From NCBI RefSeq assembly GCF_900010725.2, contig NZ_LR734865.1:180703-235832 (forward strand): a stretch of 55,130 nucleotides of DNA. The letters are read 5' to 3'. Source of the DNA: Planktothrix serta PCC 8927 (GTDB lineage Bacteria > Cyanobacteriota > Cyanobacteriia > Cyanobacteriales > Microcoleaceae). Both the position numbers and the translations under genes were made by a program. Shown in pieces: positions 36,963 to 46,894 of the stretch (position 1 is its first letter; each line of letters starts with the position of its first letter). The notes beneath the pieces were generated by a model. That model was not told the DNA's origin, searched no databases, and saw only the letters and a list, made by a program, of their open reading frames with translations.

Positions 36963-38657
36963 TTGAATCTAATTCGTCCTCTGCCTCAAGATGTTGTTCA
37001 TTTAATCGCCGCCAGTGAAGTCATTGACTCGTTAGCGGCGGTGGTTCGAGAATTAGTTGAAAATGCCTTAGATGCCGGAGCCACTCGGATTACAATCTCT
37101 GTATGGCCGGAATCTTGGCGTGTTCAAGTAGCGGATAATGGCTTAGGAATAGATTTAGAGAATTTAAAACAAGCAGCCGCAGCCCATAGTACCAGTAAAA
37201 TTAACACAATTACGGATTTATTTCAAATTAAAAGTTTAGGATTTCGCGGGGAAGCTTTACACAGTTTAGCGCAATTATCGGATTTAGAAATTATTAGTCG
37301 TCCCAGTTCTCCAACCCTTTCGAGTTCCGGTTGGCGAGTGGGTTATAATCATCAAGGGGAAGCGATTAAAACTGAAGTGATTGCGGTGGCATCGGGAACC
37401 GTTATTACTGTTTCTAATTTGTTTGAAACTTGGCAAACTCGCCGTCAATCTTTGCCTTCTGCTGCCCAACAATTGCGAGGAATTCAGTTAATTATTCAGC
37501 AAATTGCTTTATGTCATCCCCAAGTCACTTGGCAACTCCGTCAAGGCAATAATCCTTGGTTTCAGATTAGTCCAGGGGTGAATGCTCAACAAATTTTACC
37601 TCAAATTATTAAAAATATTCGGTTTAGTGATTTATATTATTTGAAAATTCCGCCCAATTGTGATAATATTAATATCAAGGGAGTTGAATTAATATTAGGA
37701 TTACCCGATCGCTGTCATCGTCGTAAACCTGATTGGGTGAAGGTTGCAATTAATGGCCGCATGGTGCGATCGCCCGAATTAGAACAAACCCTATTAACCG
37801 CCTTAGCGCGAACTTGTCCCCGCGATCGCTATCCCATTTGTTTTGTGCATTTACACCTTTCTCCTGAACACATAGACTGGAATCGTAACCCCGATAAAAG
37901 TGAAGTTTATTTACAGGATTTAAGAGGATGGCAAGATCAAATTAGTCAAGGTATTGATCAAGCATTACGGTTAAATTTTGAGCGTCTTTCTCTACCTCAA
38001 AATCGAATTAATCAGTTACTGAAAGTCTCAGAAGAAAAGGGAAACTATAAGATTAATTATTCAAATCAGTCGGATTCTGAAACCTCTCCAACCCCGTCGA
38101 AAAACGAGTTAGGAATTGTAGAAGTAAAAGCGATCGCCCAAGTCCTAAATACTTATATTGTCGCTGAACATTCTAGCGGATTATGGTTAATTGAACAACA
38201 TATTGCCCATGAACGGGTATTATATGAACAAATTTGTGATCAATGGCGATTAGTTCCTCTCGAACCCGGCATTATTTTACAATCCTTATCAACAGCACAA
38301 TTAGAACAAATGCAGCGTTTAGGATTAGAAATTGATCCCTTTGGGGATGGGGTTTGGGTGGTTAGAAATGCTCCAGAATTATTAGTTAAACGCAGTGATT
38401 GTCCAGAAGCTTTATTAGAATTAAGTTTAGGAGGAGATTTACAAGCCGCACAAGTCGCAACCGCCTGTCGCAGTGCGATTAGAAATGGAACTATCATGAG
38501 TTTAACCCAAATGCAAACCCTATTAGATCAATGGATTAAAACCCGAAATCCTCGCACTTGTCCCCATGGCCGCCCGATTGTTTTACAATTAGAAGAATCC
38601 GCCCTAGCCCGTTTTTTCCGTCGCCATTGGGTGATTGGAAAAAGTCATGGAATTTAG
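36963..38657 (+). CDS. mutL: DNA mismatch repair protein MutL
   Basis: 564 residues; GHKL ATPase that links mismatch recognition to strand removal. N-terminal motifs: IAASEVIDSLAAVVRELVEN with the catalytic Glu, DAGATRI, ADNGLGI, HSTSKI and LGFRGEALHSL. The C-terminal endonuclease-type region has EQHIAHERVLYE where the standard is DQHAxxExxxxE, then ACRSAIRNG and CPHGRPIVLQL. The start is TTG at 36963; no ATG gives the conserved N-terminus. The variant metal-site residue may lower nicking activity. mutS is not in the window. Confidence 0.95.
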   Translation: MNLIRPLPQDVVHLIAASEVIDSLAAVVRELVENALDAGATRITISVWPESWRVQVADNGLGIDLENLKQAAAAHSTSKINTITDLFQIKSLGFRGEALHSLAQLSDLEIISRPSSPTLSSSGWRVGYNHQGEAIKTEVIAVASGTVITVSNLFETWQTRRQSLPSAAQQLRGIQLIIQQIALCHPQVTWQLRQGNNPWFQISPGVNAQQILPQIIKNIRFSDLYYLKIPPNCDNINIKGVELILGLPDRCHRRKPDWVKVAINGRMVRSPELEQTLLTALARTCPRDRYPICFVHLHLSPEHIDWNRNPDKSEVYLQDLRGWQDQISQGIDQALRLNFERLSLPQNRINQLLKVSEEKGNYKINYSNQSDSETSPTPSKNELGIVEVKAIAQVLNTYIVAEHSSGLWLIEQHIAHERVLYEQICDQWRLVPLEPGIILQSLSTAQLEQMQRLGLEIDPFGDGVWVVRNAPELLVKRSDCPEALLELSLGGDLQAAQVATACRSAIRNGTIMSLTQMQTLLDQWIKTRNPRTCPHGRPIVLQLEESALARFFRRHWVIGKSHGI

Positions 38658-38714
38658 GAGATTTTGACTATAGTTTATTATAAAATAAAGATCATCCATT
38701 TATAGCAATTTTCC

Positions 38715-40019
38715 ATGAAAAATCCTATCCTCGATCAACTCTTACAACTCGCCACTCAGAAAGCAGATGCTGTGGAGGTTTATTATTTGTCGAGTCAGAA
38801 TACTCCCATTGAGTTTGAAAATAATCGTCTCAAGTCCTTACAAACAAAAGCCAAACAAGGGGTAGCGTTACGACTGATTCACCAAGGAAGATTAGGATTT
38901 GCGAGTTCAACGGATTTAACCCGTTTAGAAGACTTAGTAGAAGCCGCCTTACAAACCGCAGAAATAGGTGCAATAGCCGAGTTTGAATTTGCATCAAATC
39001 TGCATTTGCATTCTGATACTTCTTCCTATACTCCTCCTACAACTCAAGAATTAGTTGAAACTGGAAAAAATCTGATTGAACAGGTAATCAACTACAATCC
39101 AGAAATATTAGTCAGTGTGGGGTTTAATCTTTCCCGTGAACAGGTACAAATTGCTACTAATCAGGATGTTTATGCAGAACGTTCTAGTCAGTTATTTAGT
39201 GCTTATCTATCAGGAAATTTAGTTAAAGGAGAAGATTTTTTAGCAATTGGCTGTTATGATGTCGCCAGCGATCGCTCTTTAGAAACCGAGCGTTTACTTG
39301 AAGAAGTCATCCAAAAATATCGTCTAGCTGAACAACAAGCCACTATCCAAAGTGGGTCTTTTCCCGTGTTTTTTACCCCTCAAGCTGTTGCTAGAATATT
39401 AGGAGGATTATTCAGAACAATTTTATCCGGTCAAACCATTGTTCAGAAATCTTCCCCCTTAGCCGATAAAGTCGGAGAAACCCTATTTGATTCTCGCTTC
39501 AGTTTATATGAAGATCCAAATTTCGGCCCCTCGGCTTGTTCTTTTGACGATGAAGGAACACCAACAACCGCAAAAAAATATATTGATCACGGGACAGTTA
39601 ATCAATTTTATTGGGATCGACAATGGGGAAGTCGGGGTCAAATTTCCTCAACCGGAAATGGATTTCGCGGTGGGTTATCTCGTCCTAGTCCTTCCTTAGT
39701 AAATTTATGTATTCAGCCCGGAAAAACATCGACAGAAGACTTAATTTCCAGTATTGATGAAGGATTAATTGTCGATCAAGTTTTAGGTGCGGGTCAATCC
39801 AATCAACTGGCTGGAGAATTTTCGGTTAATTTGGATTTAGGTTATAAAGTTGAACAGGGTAAAATTGTCGGTCGTGTCAAAAATACAATGGTAGCGGGGA
39901 ATATTTTTGAGGCGTTTAAACAGTTAGTAGATTTAGGAAATCAACCGCAATGGGTGGGAAGTAGTTCTTATGTTCCCAGTTTACTATTTCAACAGTTAGG
40001 GGTTGTAGCTAAACAATAA
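38715..40019 (+). CDS. pmbA: TldE/PmbA-family metalloprotease subunit
   Basis: 434 residues of the TldD/PmbA family. It has no HExxxH zinc motif, which marks it as the TldE (PmbA) subunit that pairs with the catalytic TldD; the heterodimer degrades unfolded peptides and matures modified peptides such as microcins. Typical stretches are ADAVEVYYLSSQNTPIEFEN, the central GEDFLAIGCYD, and GAGQSNQLAGEFSVNLDLGY towards the end. tldD is not next to it. It starts 57 bp after mutL on the same strand, so co-transcription is possible. Confidence 0.9.
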   Translation: MKNPILDQLLQLATQKADAVEVYYLSSQNTPIEFENNRLKSLQTKAKQGVALRLIHQGRLGFASSTDLTRLEDLVEAALQTAEIGAIAEFEFASNLHLHSDTSSYTPPTTQELVETGKNLIEQVINYNPEILVSVGFNLSREQVQIATNQDVYAERSSQLFSAYLSGNLVKGEDFLAIGCYDVASDRSLETERLLEEVIQKYRLAEQQATIQSGSFPVFFTPQAVARILGGLFRTILSGQTIVQKSSPLADKVGETLFDSRFSLYEDPNFGPSACSFDDEGTPTTAKKYIDHGTVNQFYWDRQWGSRGQISSTGNGFRGGLSRPSPSLVNLCIQPGKTSTEDLISSIDEGLIVDQVLGAGQSNQLAGEFSVNLDLGYKVEQGKIVGRVKNTMVAGNIFEAFKQLVDLGNQPQWVGSSSYVPSLLFQQLGVVAKQ

Positions 40020-40201
40020 GAGAGCGATCACATTCGGGGCTTTCCCATACCTGGAGTGGTGGAGAAGATAAACGGGACTTAGATTTTTGGTGAGGGGTCA
40101 GGAATTTATGACTCTTTATTATCGATAGGCAGAGGGGTAGAAAAGCGGGATGCTATTGAGTTAAGCTATAATGGGTTAAACATTCAGGGAATGGAGATGA
40201 G

Positions 40202-40774
40202 ATGCTAACAATTAAACCTCGCTTTGAAACCTTTGAAGAATACCTAATATATGACGATAATTCGGAAAAACTCTATGAACTATTTAATGGAGAATTGATA
40301 GAAGTGCCACCAGAATCGGGTTTTAATATCCAAATTGCTAATCGTCTTTTTCTGGTTTTTGCTTTAATGCTAGGAAGCGATCGCGTTAGGGGACACGGGC
40401 TGGAACTAGAAGTCAGAGGAGAACCCAAAAACCGCTATCCTGATCTAACTATTATCCGAGAAGAACATATTCAACAATTATCAAAGCGTAATACTATTCG
40501 GCTGAATATGGCTCCTCCTCTGTTGGTTATTGAAATCGTTAGCCCTGGAGAGATACAAAGAGAGAGGGACTACATTGCTAAAAGAATTCAGTATCAAGAT
40601 TGTTGTATTCCTGAATATTGGATTATTGATCCCCAAACTCAAACTATCCTAGTATTAGAACTGGTGGCTAATGTTTATACAACGGTAGGTAATTTTAGTA
40701 ACGATGATTTAGTGCGATCGCCTATATTTAAGCAACTAAACTTGAAGGTTTCTGATGTTTTGAATTTTAATTAA
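40202..40774 (+). CDS. Uma2-family putative endonuclease
   Basis: 190 residues. Family features: the N-terminal TFEEYLIYDDNSEKLYELFN, then RYPDLTIIREEHI, MAPPLLVIEIVSPGE and YQDCCIPEYWIIDPQTQTI. The catalytic-like Asp, Glu and Gln/Lys positions of the PD-(D/E)xK fold are in these segments. Biochemical role unknown. It stands alone, about 180 bp after pmbA. Confidence 0.88.
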   Translation: MLTIKPRFETFEEYLIYDDNSEKLYELFNGELIEVPPESGFNIQIANRLFLVFALMLGSDRVRGHGLELEVRGEPKNRYPDLTIIREEHIQQLSKRNTIRLNMAPPLLVIEIVSPGEIQRERDYIAKRIQYQDCCIPEYWIIDPQTQTILVLELVANVYTTVGNFSNDDLVRSPIFKQLNLKVSDVLNFN

Positions 40775-41020
40775 AAGAGTGATCATTCGTTATCCGGGAT
40801 CGGTTAGAACAAGAGGGTTGGGTAATTACAGATCACCCTTTGCATTAAATATAGCGGTGTGCGATCGCAATTCGGGATCAAGTTTAGTTAAATTAAAGAG
40901 CGATCGCTGTTGATAATTAAAAAGCGATCGCTTTTGGGTTTCTGGTGTAGTAAATTTACATACTTGCTATCTAAATCCCTAGCTTTTACTTCACTTTAAT
41001 AATTGCTATTATATTAATTT
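40775..41020. other. Non-coding region rich in HIP1 sites
   Basis: About 245 bp between convergent Uma2 genes with three GCGATCGC or near-HIP1 octamers within 75 bases (about 40860-40932). No gene, terminator or RNA was recognised. HIP1 is a cyanobacterial signature palindrome of debated purpose. Confidence 0.6.
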
Positions 41021-41704
41021 TTAAGTGGACATTTTTTTAACAAATTCTTGATGTTCTACGGTTGATAAACCTACTTGTAAAACAGCGAATACTTGAGCTA
41101 AATTCCCGGCTAATAAAGCTACTTTATCTAACCATAATCCAGGGAATATTTGAGAGCAAATTATATTATCTTTATTAGGCTCAAGCTGAATATATTCTCC
41201 TTCATTTAATCTAAACCAATCAAATTGACGGTCATAAACTCGCCAAACTAGATATTCTTGTACTCCATTGCGACGATAAACATTCAATTTTTGGTGTAAA
41301 TCGTAGGAAGCGGTAGAAGCGGCAATTTCTACAATTAATTCCGGCGCACTTTCGATATAATCATCTTCACTAATGCGTGAGCGTCCTCCCGTTTCAATTC
41401 TTAGTAGTGCATCGGGTTGAGGTTCATTGTCTAGGTCAAGACGCACTGTAGTATTATCCAATACTTCCACTCCCGGCGTAGCGGCTTCATAAGTACCTAA
41501 CCAAGTCATAATTCGAGCATGGGGTTTACCGTGACGTTTTGCTCTAACAGGAGATGACATATAAACAATTCCTTCAATCAATTCGGCTTTTTTCACATCA
41601 GGCATTGCTTGATAACGACGCTCAAATTCAGCACGAGAGAGCTTATCTCCGTTTTCTAGCACCGGAATCGTTAAGCTGGGAGAAATTATATTAGCAGCTA
41701 TCAT
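41021..41704 (-). CDS. Uma2-family putative endonuclease, longer form
   Basis: 227 residues. The N-terminus shows DKLSRAEFERRYQAMPDVKK and AELIEGIVYMSSPV, the core is LDNEPQPDALLRIE, SAPELIVEIAASTASYDLHQ and NGVQEYLVWRVYDRQFDWF. It carries an extra C-terminal helix (VALLAGNLAQVFAVLQVGLS) absent from the two other copies here. Function is unproven. It is convergent with the 40202 copy. Confidence 0.88.
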   Translation of the reverse strand: MIAANIISPSLTIPVLENGDKLSRAEFERRYQAMPDVKKAELIEGIVYMSSPVRAKRHGKPHARIMTWLGTYEAATPGVEVLDNTTVRLDLDNEPQPDALLRIETGGRSRISEDDYIESAPELIVEIAASTASYDLHQKLNVYRRNGVQEYLVWRVYDRQFDWFRLNEGEYIQLEPNKDNIICSQIFPGLWLDKVALLAGNLAQVFAVLQVGLSTVEHQEFVKKMST

Positions 41705-41897
41705 AGAATTCTTCCGATCATGACTTAATTTTGAATTTTAGCATATTCGACAGGGAATCATTGAGTGAGGATATTGGTTAAAAATCAGGAATTAAACTAG
41801 GAGGTAAAGGAAAAGATATTTATAGAATTGCGATATTATTAATTTTTACTTAAGTTAAGAATAATCTTGATTTTCACCGAATAGGAGTTTGAATTCA

Positions 41898-42266
41898 ATG
41901 CTACAGCCTGCCAAAACCGTAAAAGTGTTTGAAAAACAGCCAGAACAAACCTACACCGTCGGTCAAGTGATTTTTGAAGAGGGCCAACGGGGAGAGATTA
42001 TGTTTGGCATTCTCCAAGGGGAAATTGAATTATGGGTGAATGGAAAAGTGGTAGAAACTTTGATTGCTGGAGATGTATTTGGGGAAGGAGCCTTAGTTCA
42101 ACCTGATCGAACACGAGCGTCTACTGCTATTGCTAAAACCGATTGTATTTTAGCAACACTGGATGAATCTCGATTTTTGTTTGCGGTTCAGCAAACGCCC
42201 ATGTTTGCTTTAGAAGTTCTCAAAAGTTATTCCGATCGCTTACGTCGGATCAAACACTCTCTTTAA
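41898..42266 (+). CDS. Stand-alone cyclic-nucleotide-binding domain protein
   Basis: 122 residues, nearly all one cNMP-binding domain: VGQVIFEEGQRGEIMFGILQ, GEIELWVNG and GDVFGEGALVQPDRTRASTA, which has the Glu and Arg expected to contact the cyclic nucleotide. No output domain is attached. ATG 41898 lies 10 bases after AGGAG, while an in-frame TTG at 41889 leaves only one base, so the ATG is chosen. It is convergent with pfkA. It may act as a binding module for a separate effector. Confidence 0.88.
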   Translation: MLQPAKTVKVFEKQPEQTYTVGQVIFEEGQRGEIMFGILQGEIELWVNGKVVETLIAGDVFGEGALVQPDRTRASTAIAKTDCILATLDESRFLFAVQQTPMFALEVLKSYSDRLRRIKHSL

Positions 42267-42268
42267 AC

Positions 42269-43423
42269 CTAACTAATCTGAGAAATAACTTCTATTTCAG
42301 AGGTTTTTAAACCCGTGAGGATCGGTTGTGCGGGACTAACATCCTGATCATCGAGTTCCTCACCGACATAAATGCCGAGGGATCTGGCTGTTTCTACCCA
42401 AAATCCTTGCGGGTCAATGAGTAAAGGACTATCTGCAAATACATTATCTAGGGGAATGGTGGTGACAGCATTATTTTGCCAAGCGACCATGACCCCATAT
42501 TTTTCCTCCGCAATTAAATCAACGGCCACTTTTCCGAAGGCTGTGCCAATTAATCGATCTAACGCCGAAGGTGCCCCACCCCGTTGAACGTGACCGAGAA
42601 CGGTGACTCGTGCTTCCACTCCAATATTATTTTCAATTTCTGTAGCAATATATTCTCCAATTCCCCGCAGTCGCACTTCTCCGAGGGCATCTTTATAATA
42701 TCGACTTTCACCTTCGGCGGTTTTTGCTCCTTCAGCCACTACCACAATGGCAAATTTTCGTCCCCAGAGGTTGCGAAGTTCTCGAATGCGTTTACACAGG
42801 GTTTTAATTGAATAGGGAATTTCTGGAATTAAAATCGCATCCGCCCCCCCGACAATTCCCGAATGTAAGGCTAAATGTCCCGTTGTTCGTCCCATGACTT
42901 CCACCACCATCACCCGGTCATGACTGGCGGCGGTATAACTCAACCGATCTAAACAATCTAAAATCGTGGTAACGGCGGAATTAAACCCAACGGATAACTC
43001 TGTATGAGCGACATCATTATCAATAGTTTTAGGAACACCGACTAAATTCCAATTGCCTTTTTCAGCCAGTTTTTGCAAAATAGCCAGACTGCCATCACCG
43101 CCAATGGCGATCAGGGCATCGAGTCCTAAATCATAATATCCTTGAATCACATCATCTGTACGGCCTTCGGTATCGCCTTTATTAATCGAACCTAATATAG
43201 TTCCGCCCATACTTAATAAAGGATCAGTACCATGTCGTTCTAAACCATAGGAATTTAAGACAACACTTTTCCGTTCAATCAGCCCCTGAGTGGCATAGGG
43301 AATTCCTCGGACTTCCCAGTTATATTCCGATGTGGCATGATTGACAACGGCTCGAATCACGGCATTAAGACCGGGACAGTCTCCACCACTGGTTAGAATG
43401 CCAATCCGTTTACGTTTGTTCAT
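42269..43423 (-). CDS. pfkA: 6-phosphofructokinase
   Basis: Phosphorylates fructose-6-phosphate to fructose-1,6-bisphosphate in glycolysis; cytoplasmic tetramer in the family. LTSGGDCPGLNAVIRAVV, IAIGGDGSLAI, VPKTIDNDVAHT and VMGRTTGHLAL are the substrate and nucleotide motifs. The Gly in GGDGS speaks against pyrophosphate dependence, while Lys in PKTIDND is the group III combination; the phosphate donor cannot be settled from sequence. Length 384 is usual for this group. It is divergent from gap1 (323 bp), placing two glycolytic genes side by side. Confidence 0.95.
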   Translation of the reverse strand: MNKRKRIGILTSGGDCPGLNAVIRAVVNHATSEYNWEVRGIPYATQGLIERKSVVLNSYGLERHGTDPLLSMGGTILGSINKGDTEGRTDDVIQGYYDLGLDALIAIGGDGSLAILQKLAEKGNWNLVGVPKTIDNDVAHTELSVGFNSAVTTILDCLDRLSYTAASHDRVMVVEVMGRTTGHLALHSGIVGGADAILIPEIPYSIKTLCKRIRELRNLWGRKFAIVVVAEGAKTAEGESRYYKDALGEVRLRGIGEYIATEIENNIGVEARVTVLGHVQRGGAPSALDRLIGTAFGKVAVDLIAEEKYGVMVAWQNNAVTTIPLDNVFADSPLLIDPQGFWVETARSLGIYVGEELDDQDVSPAQPILTGLKTSEIEVISQIS

Positions 43424-44769
<1,346 letters not shown>

Positions 44770-44778
44770 ATGACTCAC

Positions 44779-44843
44779 AGAAACCGGGTTTCTCAACAGA
44801 TCTTGATTTCCTACAATCAATCTAATGCAGAAACCCGGTTTCT
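44779..44843. repeat. Inverted pair of AGAAACC palindromic repeats
   Basis: AGAAACCGGGTTTCT (44779-44793) and AGAAACCCGGTTTCT (44829-44843), 35 bases apart, begin 9 bases past the gap1 stop and precede the convergent toxin gene. The arrangement is the same as after aroA. Confidence 0.85.
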
Positions 44844-44887
44844 AGGAACTGAGTGCAGGTTAAAACAAGGAACAACCAGGTTGGATC

Positions 44888-45289
44888 TTAAGTGTTTTCT
44901 AGGGATGAGTTAACCGAATTTTTCCTTAACCATTGAGCTAAAGATTCTTGAGTTTCTTGGTCAGTTGCTAACTGTTCCATCATTTGCACAACCTCAATTT
45001 CTGGAACTTCTAATAAATAGCTATTTAACCCAAGAAAAACATACATCGCCATGAAAGCTGTGCGTTTATTCCCATCAATAAATGGATGGTTTTTAGCTAA
45101 ACCATAACCATAAGCCGCAGCTAGGTCAAATAAATCAGGTTGACCGTAAGCAAATAAATGTCTAGGTCTAGCTAAACTCGCAGAAAGAAGATTTTCGTCC
45201 CTGAGTCCTAAACTTCCCCCATGCTGCTGAATTTGATCCTGATGGATGACTTGAACAATGTCTTCAAAAATCCAAAACGGTTCATTCAC
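44888..45289 (-). CDS. Doc/Fic-type toxin
   Basis: 133 residues. The Fic motif HPFIDGNKRTAF (H68-R76) is complete, preceded by the helical Doc signature GYGLAKN. The N-terminus FEDIVQVIHQDQIQQHGG is typical of death-on-curing proteins, which modify translation or other targets by transferring phosphate or AMP. The upstream small gene shares one base with its start (45289) and has the position of an antitoxin. The pair should be a type II toxin-antitoxin module. Confidence 0.92.
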   Translation of the reverse strand: MNEPFWIFEDIVQVIHQDQIQQHGGSLGLRDENLLSASLARPRHLFAYGQPDLFDLAAAYGYGLAKNHPFIDGNKRTAFMAMYVFLGLNSYLLEVPEIEVVQMMEQLATDQETQESLAQWLRKNSVNSSLENT

Positions 45290-45510
45290 TAGGCTAATTC
45301 CCGTAACGCATTTTTATACTTTTCACTCCCTTGTTTATAAATTTGCATTGCTTTGTCAAATTCAGGCTGATCACAAGTTGAGGAATGATCCGAGGGAGTC
45401 TTTTGTACTTTTTTTGCGAGAGAATTGAAATAAACCAGGGCTTCTGGTAACAATTCATCAGGTAATTCTTGGGCTAAGGTAATGATTTCTTGACGTATTT
45501 CTTGAGTCAT
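45289..45510 (-). CDS. Putative antitoxin of the Doc-type toxin
   Basis: 73 residues. N-terminal helices (EIRQEIITLAQELPDELLPE, ALVYFNSLAKKVQ) form a small dimer or DNA-binding-like region; the acidic/Lys-rich C-terminal part (FDKAMQIYKQGSEKYKNALR) probably wraps the toxin. Its last base overlaps the toxin gene, the usual coupling for such pairs. It shows no close resemblance to the Phd family, so identity rests on position and size. Confidence 0.75.
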   Translation of the reverse strand: MTQEIRQEIITLAQELPDELLPEALVYFNSLAKKVQKTPSDHSSTCDQPEFDKAMQIYKQGSEKYKNALRELA

Positions 45511-45588
45511 GGTTATTGCATAAGATATTTTAAATTATTAAGGATCGAGTCACTTTGTGTCCCTGCTGATTTATGTCAATCACAACAA

Positions 45589-46176
45589 TTATAACAAAAT
45601 TGAAGAAACTTTTTCAGTAAACTCAGGAACTTCTCGCCTTAATAAATCCAGCAATTGTTCTACCGTAAGTGGTGGCTTTTTTAACACACTAGCTTGTCGC
45701 TGAATCACTTGGACAATTCTCTCAGAATCTAAAAAATATAAAGAACACAGAAAACTATCCGATGAGATAGCTTTCACGTTCCAATATTCAAATTCACTAG
45801 CGGGAAAATGCTTAAGATTTTCCGTCACAATTACTTCAGCTTTAGCAACCACCGCCGTTGCTAAAACATGGCGATCATCTGGATGATTAGTCATTTGATC
45901 AATTAATTGATTAGCGATAGTTACCATTGCTTCTGGAAATGCTTGTTTGATTTTTGTTTCTAAATTATTAGCCTTCTCAACCGTCATTCGTTTTTGACCG
46001 ATGAGATTGCGAATTGCGCCATTTAAAATTTCCTGTGACCAATATGGGCGATACAAACCCGCACTGGCTACCCGTAACAAAGTATCACGCAAATACATCG
46101 GAAACAGAACACATGAATCTAAAACAGCAGACATCTGATCAGTTGGGTCAATTGCTAAAATATCTGCTTTACTCAT
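45589..46176 (-). CDS. PIN-domain ribonuclease toxin
   Basis: 195 residues. The PIN-type acidic residues appear in SAVLDSCVLFPMYLRD (D20) and NHPDDRHVLATAVVAKAEVI (D100/D101), with VTENLKHF after them. The family cleaves RNA when free of antitoxin. Met15 (46134), starting MSAVLDSCV, would be a more normal start, but the first Met overlaps the upstream antitoxin gene by 8 bases, which suggests coupling. The C-terminal extension of about 60 residues is longer than in VapC. Confidence 0.85.
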   Translation of the reverse strand: MSKADILAIDPTDQMSAVLDSCVLFPMYLRDTLLRVASAGLYRPYWSQEILNGAIRNLIGQKRMTVEKANNLETKIKQAFPEAMVTIANQLIDQMTNHPDDRHVLATAVVAKAEVIVTENLKHFPASEFEYWNVKAISSDSFLCSLYFLDSERIVQVIQRQASVLKKPPLTVEQLLDLLRREVPEFTEKVSSILL

Positions 46177-46612
46177 AAAAACCTGCTTCTTGACTGATTT
46201 CCATAATTTCGTCTAACAGTTTTTCCCTGGCTTCATCTCGTTTTATTTTGTAATCCATTAAATCCTGTAAGGGAATTTTTATTTCTGAATTAATCGCGAC
46301 ACAAGAAATAACTCCTGCTTCTAATAGTTGCAACAAATGAGCATGGGAAACCTTAAGAATATTCGCTGCTGTCTCAGTTGTTACTTGATAATCTGGAGGT
46401 AAAACTGAAACGGCTTTCCCTGATTCCATTACTTGAATAATTTGTCGTAACAGCCGATAAATTGATTCAGAAATAAGGGCTTCCTGACCATTATTAAATA
46501 TTAATTTTGTGGGGGCTATTTCTGAATTGAAAAAATGAGCTATTTCGGCAATTTCTTCTCGGTCTCCTATTGTTAATAAAAATTCCTGGCTTGATCCGGT
46601 TTTTTCTAACAT
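46169..46612 (-). CDS. Excisionase-like HTH antitoxin for the PIN toxin
   Basis: 147 residues. The C-terminal half contains VTTETAANILKVSHAHLLQL and the winged segment of an excisionase-type helix-turn-helix (about 73-122), ending in a charged helix. The N-terminal part probably binds the toxin. Its gene end overlaps the PIN gene by 8 bases. The start ATG overlaps the stop of an upstream remnant, so the pair was once third and fourth in a longer coupled order. Confidence 0.85.
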   Translation of the reverse strand: MLEKTGSSQEFLLTIGDREEIAEIAHFFNSEIAPTKLIFNNGQEALISESIYRLLRQIIQVMESGKAVSVLPPDYQVTTETAANILKVSHAHLLQLLEAGVISCVAINSEIKIPLQDLMDYKIKRDEAREKLLDEIMEISQEAGFYE

Positions 46613-46857
46613 ATTAATATTCCTCTTAACTTATCAATTGTTCCCGTTGTCACCTTTCTTAAGTCAATTCCCCCTAACCATAATTGAGCAGTTTCCCCAC
46701 TGACTGCCGTTACAACTGCTTGGGCGGGAGATTTGGGAGAATTAATAAAATAGGGCAGTTGTTGTTGATACCCACTCCCTACTTTAACTTCATAACGGGG
46801 AACTTGCTTATCTTCTTCAGGAATTTCTGGGAGAATATAAGGACTTTGCCAGCTTGT
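46606..46857 (-). pseudogene. Remnant of an unrecognised gene upstream of the antitoxin
   Basis: An open stretch of 83 codons on the minus strand with no ATG and an in-frame TGA at its upstream end. It reads YILPEIPEEDKQVPRYEVKV followed by GSGYQQQLPYFINSPKSPAQ and SGETAQLWLGGIDLRKV, which has the composition of a real protein. A second frame upstream (about 46857-46911) seems to continue the sense, so a frameshift is likely. Its TAG overlaps the antitoxin ATG. Family not recognised. Confidence 0.55.
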
Positions 46858-46894
46858 TCAGCTTTTTGTTGGATAGAGGAGCTAATTTCAGGAA

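Noticed and set aside
42269-43423. Pyrophosphate-dependent phosphofructokinase
   Set aside because: The key position in GGDGS is Gly rather than Asp, which argues against PPi; the exact nucleotide donor is left open.
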